A stretch of DNA of 64,000 nucleotides from Sulfolobus sp. S-194. GTDB taxonomy: Archaea > Thermoproteota > Thermoprotei_A > Sulfolobales > Sulfolobaceae. Where the stretch lies: the NCBI RefSeq assembly GCF_012222305.1, contig NZ_CP035730.1:2725527-2789526 (forward strand). Direction: 5' to 3'. Under the pieces are notes generated by a model that did not search any database, was not told where the DNA came from, and was given only the letters and a program-made list of their open reading frames with translations. Below, in pieces: positions 57,877-64,000 of the stretch. A program made the translations under genes and the position numbers. Each line of letters begins with the position of its first letter. The first letter of the stretch is position 1.

Positions 57877-58832
57877 GATTTCACAGATTATTTCTCACTA
57901 CGAGCTTAATTAGATACATTATCTTTTTTATTAAGTATAAGCATATAAGTCGCTTTTGGTGCTTCAAGCTCTTTACTATTCTCGTAATCTCACTACTTTG
58001 AGAAACTTTATTCTTATTTCTATAAATTTAAGTCTTTTTTACATAGTCAATCTTATATCGCAAGATAATGTTAGTTATAAACTTGCATCAAACATATATC
58101 GTTTATAACATTTACTGGTTCAGATCCTTGCTAAAATTGATAAATCTTCAATGCTGTCCATCAAAACCTCTATTATTAGCTAAAAGAACTCACTTAAATC
58201 CTTCTTAAGTTAGAAGCCTTATATTCTTCTACGCCGGATTTCGCAAAACTAGAGAACAAACAAAACCGAGTATTACAAGAGTAAAGCAAATAAACAAGCA
58301 AGGAGAAAACAGCATGCGTTCGATAGTTTCGAGAGATAAAAACCGTTTATGAGAAAATGATGTGATGTATATAGAACGATCTAACAAAAGAGGTCTAAAC
58401 TCTGAGTATGAGGACTTAAACAAATTACTCTGGGATCTGAGCAGAGTTAACACTATACAAGGAAAATGGGGTATTACGATCACAAAGAATATATAGGGTT
58501 TATCTTATATCCAAAGTACTTTTACAACGTAACTCATCTTACCCAAATACAAGAAGTAAATATCTTCATCCATATGCCTAAAATCTCCTATTAAAAAATA
58601 CTATTCTTAAAGTTTTTCTGCATTAGCGCTTTAATGAAAATTCAAAGCTCGATAGCTTAAAAATAAATCATATCATTTCTATCACAAATAAATTAAATAG
58701 TATATCTTATTTCAAAATATAGAATATATATTTGTATAATATTTATAAGAATTATTAAATACAATGATTTTCCTATAAGTACCGAACGATTTTAATCTGC
58801 AACCACTTTTTAATACATAAACTAATTTATAA

Positions 58833-59033
58833 TTATTTTTCATTTTCTTTAAGATAATCTATGTAACTCATAATAGCATCTCTTATTAAATCACTCCTAT
58901 TACTATAGCCTAATTTTTTGACTAACTCATCTACTATTTTTAAAAAATCTTCGTCAAGTTTAAATGTTATTACATGTATCTCTTCCATGTCTAAAATATA
59001 AGTATTTTCATCAAGTTTAATAGTCTTTTCCAT
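58833..59033 (-). CDS. Ribbon-helix-helix (CopG-like) DNA-binding protein
   Basis: 66 residues from ATG 59033; a GTG at 59045 would add MVII. After a short acidic N-terminal arm (LDENTYILDMEEI) the RHH fold is clear: VITFKLDEDFLKIVDELVKK then LGYSNRSDLIRDAIMSYIDY. It should dimerise through the beta strand and bind an inverted repeat. It lies 166 bases downstream of a ParA-like ATPase gene on the same strand; ParA plus RHH is the composition of several archaeal and plasmid partition pairs (for example SegA/SegB), so it may be the centromere-binding partner. Confidence 0.8.
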   Translation of the reverse strand: MEKTIKLDENTYILDMEEIHVITFKLDEDFLKIVDELVKKLGYSNRSDLIRDAIMSYIDYLKENEK

Positions 59034-59199
59034 TATAATAACCACATTATTAATAATAGGTTACTAGATTATAAATGTTATATTTGAGTTAACTGTGATA
59101 GATAGATAAATTCTATGATGAAATATTAAGATTTTAGTTTTATAAATCAGATCTCCTATTATATTACCAAAATCTTCAAATATGTGAAATATAGAAATT

Positions 59200-59934
59200 T
59201 CAATCAGAATTAGTTTGCTTAGTATATTTTGTGGTTATTCTCATACTTAGATATTCTATAATTATATCTATATTAGGAAGTTCTATTTCCAGAGGATTTT
59301 TCAAATATTCTTTAATGAAGGGTACGGGTACTATTAGAGGTTCCCTAAAGTATTTTCTTATTTTTTCATAATTTATCTGATAATCTGATTTCACTTGGTT
59401 GATTACTATGATTATTGGATTAAATAACTTTACTTTATCTATTACGGGAAATTTTTTCTTAAGTAAATCATTTAAGAAATCGTTTATTGGTAACATCATT
59501 CGTAAAGTGTATTCTATTATATCATCTGGAGGTGTTAAAACAACTATTGCCCTATACGTAAACTCATTTGTGGCTAAGACCCAATTATAAAAGAACTTTT
59601 CAAAACATTCGTCTGTGAATAAAGAGGGATTATCAATTACTATATTCTCGTAATTGAAGTAATATTTTTTAAATTCTTCAATAAGGTGTTTATTATCTAC
59701 TGAGGGAAATTCAGAGCTACATCCCATATTAACTACTCTTAACAAATCAAAATCCCTCCAATAAACCCCTTTAGGAAATTTATCTTTTATTCCAAAATGG
59801 CTAGAAATTGTTGTCGATAAAGATCTATCTATTAATATTGTAGGTTGATACTTTGATAGTTCCTTAGCTATTTGGTATGAAACTGCTGATTTACCTACTC
59901 CACCCTTTAGACTAATAACATTTATCACTACCAT
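59200..59934 (-). CDS. ParA/MinD-like deviant Walker ATPase
   Basis: 244 residues. The deviant Walker A is SLKGGVGKSAVSYQIAKEL, the Walker A' ILIDRSLSTT (Arg where Asp-x-Asp is usual), and the Walker B-like element NIVIDNPSLFTD. The ATPase motif, small size and missing HTH place it with ParA type Ib/SegA-like proteins. No MinD-type amphipathic tail is obvious at the C terminus. A TATA-like CTTTATAG lies shortly upstream. It may segregate DNA or position a surface complex; the linkage to the membrane-protein genes upstream makes the second reading worth considering. Confidence 0.85.
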   Translation of the reverse strand: MVVINVISLKGGVGKSAVSYQIAKELSKYQPTILIDRSLSTTISSHFGIKDKFPKGVYWRDFDLLRVVNMGCSSEFPSVDNKHLIEEFKKYYFNYENIVIDNPSLFTDECFEKFFYNWVLATNEFTYRAIVVLTPPDDIIEYTLRMMLPINDFLNDLLKKKFPVIDKVKLFNPIIIVINQVKSDYQINYEKIRKYFREPLIVPVPFIKEYLKNPLEIELPNIDIIIEYLSMRITTKYTKQTNSD

Positions 59935-60026
59935 ATAATTTTTTACTATAAAGATATTGATAAATATAATATTATATTCTCTACATAAAGATATTTAAGC
60001 ATTCTTTGAAATATTTAAATTATATC

Positions 60027-60209
60027 TTATTTGTTTTTATTCTTAGAACTGGATACACCTATAATTATAGTACCTATTAATAGGCAGAAATAAGAGTAAT
60101 TTCCCAATATTATGGATAAGATTTGTTTATTAGAATAAAACACAGCTGATAATATTAATTCAATAATCCCTGTTAAAATAAAAGCTCTACCCACGTTATG
60201 CAGTTTCAC
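60027..60209 (-). CDS. Two-helix small membrane protein
   Basis: Two hydrophobic segments (AFILTGIIELILSAVFYSN and LGNYSYFCLLIGTIIIGVSS) with a charged tail SKNKNK. GTG 60209 is chosen: AGAGGATGG, a plausible Shine-Dalgarno, lies about ten bases upstream; a TTG at 60251 would give a longer overlap with the preceding gene. It overlaps the end of the 60196-60699 gene by 14 bases, so it is cotranslated with it. Unknown function. Confidence 0.6.
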   Translation of the reverse strand: MKLHNVGRAFILTGIIELILSAVFYSNKQILSIILGNYSYFCLLIGTIIIGVSSSKNKNK

Positions 60210-60699
60210 TTTTATCCATCCTCTGTAGGATAAAATAGAACGAAACAACAAAGATTATAGTAAGTATTAGGGTCTCAATATTATATTTACTTTCATCAAT
60301 ATTATGATGTAAGAAATAAGAGGGAATTGGTTTGTTAATACCCGGTCCTAAAGGTATACTTGCTCCGATTAAGGTTGCGTTAATTCCATTACCAAGGTAA
60401 TGTATAACTATCCCGTTATATTCATCCACATAAATTACAAAATTATGCTCACGGATTATATTAACTTCTATCCCATCATATTGAGTAATATTATTTGATA
60501 CTATATTATAATTAAGAAGAAGAAAGGACGGATAATGTACGATATAGGATAAAGTCACATTATGCGAAATTACAGTCATATTTACAAGAATAGAAGAAGT
60601 AGAAGTCATATTAAGTATTGTTATTAGTAGATAATAATGCGTGTAATTTCCAGAGATTAAATATAGTAAGGTAATGTTGATAAAATCCAATTTTCTCAC
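60196..60699 (-). CDS. Membrane-anchored surface protein of the 59-64 kb locus
   Basis: 167 residues. Hydrophobic N-terminal segment (FINITLLYLISGNYTHYYLL), a region of about 100 residues with seven or so NxS/T sites (for example ILVNMTVISHNVTLSY, GNGINATLIG), and a C-terminal helix TLILTIIFVVSFYFILQR. Topology is therefore extracellular domain with two anchors, like the product of 63396-63878, and the two may be paralogues or partners. The start follows directly on the stop of the membrane-tethered regulator gene. Confidence 0.65.
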   Translation of the reverse strand: MRKLDFINITLLYLISGNYTHYYLLITILNMTSTSSILVNMTVISHNVTLSYIVHYPSFLLLNYNIVSNNITQYDGIEVNIIREHNFVIYVDEYNGIVIHYLGNGINATLIGASIPLGPGINKPIPSYFLHHNIDESKYNIETLILTIIFVVSFYFILQRMDKSETA

Positions 60700-61491
60700 C
60701 TATTTAGCTGTTATATATGCGTATACACTTAATAAAGTAAAGAAAATTAATACATAAAGCCAGACTATACCTATGTACCGCATAAAAGGTACATTAAGAT
60801 AATATATTATAATAGGAGAAGTTAACGCTAAGAATATCATAATTTTTATTAAAGCTGTGTCATAGCGTAAGCTGAAAGTTACTTTTAATAAAAATCTTAA
60901 AAATATATTATTCTTCATTTTTATTAAACTTGGAATTCTATATGCTAATTTTTTTCCTTCATTAGTTATGATATAGCATTGTTTTGCGTGTCCAAATAAA
61001 GTTTTTTTATTAACTTTTTTAAAAATACCTTTTTCTACGAATAAATCAATATAATATTTTAGTGTTTGAATAGATATTCCTAATTCCCTTGATACTTTTT
61101 CAACCGGTAACACGTCACTGTTAATTAACGATGCTTTTAACATTTCAATTAGATAGAAATATTGAATAGAGTTATTAAGCGGTATTTCATCTTCAATTTT
61201 AGGTAAAGTAGTATAATGTGTAAGTTCATTTAGTTTATTTAATATCTGTTTTCCTTTTTCAGATAAGTCATATATGTCATATTTAATCTTAACAACTAAC
61301 TCTTTGTCAGTTAGTTTCCGTATGGCATCAAGTACAGCCTTTCTACTATTGTTAGTTGCTTCTGCAATATCAGAAACAGAAGAAGGACCTTTTGATGCAA
61401 TATATAATAAAATATCCCATTGGATTTTAGCTCTTCCAAAATCAACAATTGAATCTAATTCTCTTAAGACGTCAAATATATTATGATTCAT
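60700..61491 (-). CDS. Membrane-tethered regulator with two winged-helix domains
   Basis: From ATG 61491 (MNHNIFDVLREL) the 263-residue protein has a first winged helix (IQWDILLYIASKGPSSVSDI, ATNNSRKAVLDAIRKLTDKE, then wing VVKIKYDIYDLSEKG), a second one (LPVEKVSRELGISIQTLKYY, wing KQCYIITNEGKKLA) and two C-terminal transmembrane helices (LIKIMIFLALTSPIIIYYL, YIGIVWLYVLIFFTLLSVYA). C-terminal tethering of a winged-helix factor recalls ArnR, the archaellum regulator of Sulfolobus, but that has one such domain. TATA-like ATATTTAAATAG lies about 35 bases upstream. It may sense a membrane or envelope signal via its neighbours. Confidence 0.8.
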   Translation of the reverse strand: MNHNIFDVLRELDSIVDFGRAKIQWDILLYIASKGPSSVSDIAEATNNSRKAVLDAIRKLTDKELVVKIKYDIYDLSEKGKQILNKLNELTHYTTLPKIEDEIPLNNSIQYFYLIEMLKASLINSDVLPVEKVSRELGISIQTLKYYIDLFVEKGIFKKVNKKTLFGHAKQCYIITNEGKKLAYRIPSLIKMKNNIFLRFLLKVTFSLRYDTALIKIMIFLALTSPIIIYYLNVPFMRYIGIVWLYVLIFFTLLSVYAYITAK

Positions 61492-61557
61492 ATCATCAAA
61501 TAATTTATATCTTCGTCTATTTAAATATTGATAATGATTATACAAACGTAATAACAA

Positions 61558-61941
61558 CTATGAATTCTTTATAATATTAATCAAATAATCAATTCCCTCA
61601 TATAAATTCATATTTATTACTTTCGAATTAAATTTTATAATTAAATTATTTCCATTTATAATTATAGTGTTATCTTTGAGCTCATTCGTTGATTGTGACT
61701 GAGTAGTAACTATAAATTTTTCCCTTATTAACTCCTTTACATTTTCACCATAAACCATAGATATATATTTATAGAATGTTTTTTCATTTTTTATAGTAGG
61801 AACTCTAGATTCCTCTATTAAATATATAGACAATAATATTACTAGTAGTATGAGAATATATATTTTTAAATCTGCAATTATAATCATTAATGTTGAATTT
61901 ATACCAACTAACATTATTTTATATAAGTCTTTCACATTCAT
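61558..61941 (-). CDS. Small membrane protein with soluble C-terminal domain
   Basis: 127 residues: two N-terminal helices (MLVGINSTLMIIIADLKIYI and ILILLVILLSIYLIEESRVP, probably one hairpin) then a cytoplasmic part with KYISMVYGENVKELIREKFI and DNTIIINGNNLIIKFNSKVI. The gene follows the polytopic gene by 4 bases and ends 66 bases before the regulator ATG. Not recognised. Confidence 0.6.
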   Translation of the reverse strand: MNVKDLYKIMLVGINSTLMIIIADLKIYILILLVILLSIYLIEESRVPTIKNEKTFYKYISMVYGENVKELIREKFIVTTQSQSTNELKDNTIIINGNNLIIKFNSKVINMNLYEGIDYLINIIKNS

Positions 61942-61945
61942 TTTC

Positions 61946-63412
61946 TCACCCTAAATAAGGAACACTATTAACACTCATGTAAATCCCCCAAAGTATTAGG
62001 AATAGGATTACCAAATATGAGAGACTTAGTTTGTTCAAGCTATTTATTGCATAAGCAGTCGGGATAAATAATGGTAAGTCTATTACTAAATTACTTGCTG
62101 GTTGAAGCACTATAATACCTAACAGAGATACCACATAGAGGGATTTTAGAATACCATTAAGATATCTTGTCCCATATGCTGATAGTAAATAATAAATGAG
62201 AGCATTATTTGAACCCCAACTTACCACAGCTATTTGATAAACTAATTGGTTAAAATTGAATAACCCTACTGGCACTGGAAAAATTCCTGAAAATATGGCA
62301 TAAAGTCCAATGAATGTGAAGGGTATCAGTGAAAATAAATATACAATTTCATATTTTGTGGGACTAATTTTCTTAAAAATAAACATAAATAAATAATAGA
62401 CTATGATAACTGAGGATAACTGAGCCCAAGCATAAATATGGGATAAAAGCGCTAGAATAGAGAGCAATATAGCTAAAGGTAACTTTTTTCTCTTAATAAG
62501 GTACGAAATAGATATAAACATTAAAGAAATTGAAAACAAATTAGCTTCTAATCCCGAATAAAGGAAGGTTATAAGCATAGGAGATACTGCAGCTAATAAA
62601 GCAGATAGGTTTGCCATTTTATTATCTATAGCTGAAGCTAGCTTATACGCAGAATATACATAAAGTAGTGAAATAAATACGAATTCGTAATATGCCACTT
62701 GATAAGGACCGAATATAAGAGATAAAGAATAAAGCAGTAGCAAATATAACGGCCTAGAATAGAAGAACCAACCAGTAAAAGTAGGATGTAAAAGCCATGA
62801 ATAATAATATGTAAAATCAACAGTTTCTGGTATTTTAGCAGGATTAATAAAGGGAATATATGGAATTAAAGCAATTAGTAGTACTGTAACATAAGGCAAA
62901 AATAACGGTATTCTGACATGTATATTGTTCACTCCGTTTAATAGTGCAAATAGAATCCCAGAAAACCAAATAATAGGAATAGCTATTGGTAATCCGCTAT
63001 TAAGTATTAATAATGGAACAGAGAAATACGAGTTAATACCGAGCAATATCCTTAATATTAGCCACGTTATCATAGATGAATTTACTATTATTAAAACATA
63101 ATTAATAACTAAGCCAATCCCTTTCCTTAATTCGTAAATAATCGGAATGAGAAGAAGAAAAGGTGTTAATTGTAATGAGTAAAAAGATAGCAATGATAAT
63201 GGTAACAAAAATGCATATTTCCTAGGATTATACAATACCATTAATGCTGCCGATAATATGCTAAGGAACATTGAAGCTAACTTCCATTCAAAGACCGGAT
63301 AATATGTTATTCTATTTATTGTTATGTAAATACCATTTCCTAGAGAATATGCAATAATTAAAATAAGTGCGCTAATCCAGGGAATATTTACACTTTTAGT
63401 TAATTTTATCAT
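61946..63412 (-). CDS. Polytopic GT-C-like membrane protein
   Basis: 488 residues with about 12-13 transmembrane helices and one larger outer loop after helix 6 (PAKIPETVDFTYYYSWLLHP). The layout with a long first extracellular loop containing acidic residues and repeated helix-loop motifs (SGLEANLFSISLMFISISYL) resembles GT-C glycosyltransferases that use polyprenyl-phosphate sugars, although a DxD-type catalytic pair is not evident. It overlaps the preceding gene by 17 bases and is the largest member of the locus. Confidence 0.6.
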   Translation of the reverse strand: MIKLTKSVNIPWISALILIIAYSLGNGIYITINRITYYPVFEWKLASMFLSILSAALMVLYNPRKYAFLLPLSLLSFYSLQLTPFLLLIPIIYELRKGIGLVINYVLIIVNSSMITWLILRILLGINSYFSVPLLILNSGLPIAIPIIWFSGILFALLNGVNNIHVRIPLFLPYVTVLLIALIPYIPFINPAKIPETVDFTYYYSWLLHPTFTGWFFYSRPLYLLLLYSLSLIFGPYQVAYYEFVFISLLYVYSAYKLASAIDNKMANLSALLAAVSPMLITFLYSGLEANLFSISLMFISISYLIKRKKLPLAILLSILALLSHIYAWAQLSSVIIVYYLFMFIFKKISPTKYEIVYLFSLIPFTFIGLYAIFSGIFPVPVGLFNFNQLVYQIAVVSWGSNNALIYYLLSAYGTRYLNGILKSLYVVSLLGIIVLQPASNLVIDLPLFIPTAYAINSLNKLSLSYLVILFLILWGIYMSVNSVPYLG

Positions 63413-63878
63413 ATTTTCTCACCATTTTTCCTAGGAGTATAGACGTAACAAAAGTAAATATTACTCCTGTGATAATAAATTTCAATTTCTTATTAAATAT
63501 ATGAATATCAGCTAGCTTATATAAATTAGGGAAAGAATCATTAGCGATTCCTGGGAAATTGGCATTTACTAAGCATGAAAAGGAATCATTATTGATTTTT
63601 TCTTTCAATATCAATCCATTTTTTGCAACTATCAAATTTCTGCTATTATATGCTAAAATTTTATGTCTATTTAGAGTATAATAAGTTATATTTCCTGATA
63701 TATTTGAAAAAATTTGTTCGGGCTCTAAAGATACATTATAGTTAAGAATTGTATGAGAACTTGGATTTATTGTATACATTGTTACTAACTTTAATGATAA
63801 ATTATATATAAAAACATAAATAATATAATATGTAATATTATGATCAATAACCTTATATTCTAAAAATATAGGAGTCAT
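63396..63878 (-). CDS. Membrane-anchored surface protein, first gene of locus
   Basis: 160 residues from ATG 63878 (a TTG at 63881 is less likely). A hydrophobic stretch (ITYYIIYVFIYNLSLKLVTM) is followed by an extracellular region with several sequons (NYNVSLEPEQIFSNISGNIT, NNDSFSCLVNANF) and a C-terminal helix LKFIITGVIFTFVTSILLGK. CTTTTAAAGA, a TATA-like box, stands about 27 bases before the ATG. Same topology as the 60196-60699 product. Function unknown. Confidence 0.6.
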   Translation of the reverse strand: MTPIFLEYKVIDHNITYYIIYVFIYNLSLKLVTMYTINPSSHTILNYNVSLEPEQIFSNISGNITYYTLNRHKILAYNSRNLIVAKNGLILKEKINNDSFSCLVNANFPGIANDSFPNLYKLADIHIFNKKLKFIITGVIFTFVTSILLGKMVRKYDKIN

Positions 63879-63925
63879 CAAAATTATATGTAAATTTAGT
63901 CTTTAAAAGGATATCCGATTTTTCG

Positions 63926-63940
63926 TCGACTGGTAGTCGA
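63926..63940. promoter_or_regulatory. 6-3-6 palindrome upstream of the minus-strand locus
   Basis: TCGACTGGTAGTCGA is a perfect inverted repeat with a 3-base spacer, one of the few GC-containing palindromes in the region. It lies 48 to 62 bases before the first ATG of the locus, just upstream of its TATA box, where an archaeal activator would bind. A second TATA-like ATTTTTAAAAAC (63955-63966) facing right suggests a divergent gene outside the window sharing the site. Confidence 0.55.
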
Positions 63941-64000
63941 AAATAAGCTGAAGATTTTTAAAAACATTCAGAGTAAGATTACTTAGAGAGTGACACAAAA

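Larger units (their letters stand above)
56868..58832. other. Nearly 2 kb of decayed mobile-element DNA
   Basis: No intact gene. Contains a decayed relative of the IS at 54695 (57366-57600) and a broken protein-coding stretch on the minus strand (57669-57876). Plus-strand fragments such as SNKRGLNSEYEDLNKLLWDL and RVNTIQGKWGI near 58378-58475 also look once-coding but are not recognised. The rest is AT-rich. Confidence 0.55.

Noticed and set aside
58229..58483. 84-codon minus-strand frame
   Set aside because: No start signal, no family resemblance, hydrophobic/serine composition of a chance frame in decayed DNA; the opposite strand looks more protein-like but is broken.

Overview
The window is AT-rich (about one third G+C by eye) and reads as chromosomal DNA of a thermoacidophilic crenarchaeon of the Sulfolobales. 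The best single clue is the sulfide:quinone oxidoreductase at 41649-42878, which has the same length and the same three cysteine positions (129, 178, 350) as the Acidianus ambivalens enzyme. Supporting clues are the gapN-kdgK-kdgA cluster of the branched Entner-Doudoroff pathway, a thermopsin-family and an S53-family surface protease, many TATA boxes 22-30 bases before start codons (leaderless transcripts), and short Sulfolobus-type MITEs. A Sulfurisphaera, Acidianus or Sulfolobus species fits; the exact species is not decided here.

Layout. 1-7.4 kb: the 3' part of a eukaryote-like protein kinase, an arginine-deiminase-like gene, a 1-Cys peroxiredoxin, a C/D box guide RNA, a nickel/cobalt permease with two palindromic operators around its TATA box, an ABC exporter, a TrmO-like tRNA methyltransferase and a ribbon-helix-helix regulator. 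7.4-9.5 kb: MITE-rich non-coding DNA and an operon of three small unknown proteins. 9.5-24.8 kb: many transporters (RCK-type channel, MFS, APC, LysO, CaCA), a DEAD-box helicase, a HipA-like protein, a possible small di-iron membrane protein, an EF-Tu-like protein without a P-loop, and a PQQ-type beta-propeller. 24.7-31 kb: an ABC transporter with a membrane-anchored partner, a NiCoT/HupE-like permease and a giant thermopsin-like protein with 7.5 repeats. 31-43.7 kb is metabolic: amino-acid permeases, gapN-kdgK-kdgA, a molybdenum hydroxylase large subunit and sqr with a DUF1641 partner. 43.7-54.5 kb: a 1290-residue S53 protease with a C-terminal anchor, a HEPN toxin relic, DedA, a creatininase-like gene, an isochorismatase-like protein without its catalytic cysteine, and an ABC exporter.

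54.5-58.8 kb is a mobile-element graveyard: a 128-bp MITE flanked by a 9-bp duplication is itself split by a 1132-bp insertion sequence flanked by a 6-bp duplication, followed by decayed relatives of the same IS and other broken genes. Copies of the MITE family are seen at five places. A new 32-codon gene, translationally coupled to a dienelactone hydrolase, lies beside it.

58.8-63.9 kb holds the least explained locus: eight genes on the minus strand. In order of transcription they encode a membrane-anchored surface protein, a polytopic GT-C-like protein, a small membrane protein, a membrane-tethered double winged-helix regulator, a second membrane-anchored surface protein, a two-helix membrane protein, a ParA-like ATPase and a ribbon-helix-helix protein. 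A perfect 6-3-6 palindrome sits upstream of the first gene. I see no tRNA, rRNA, CRISPR array or replication-origin gene in the window.
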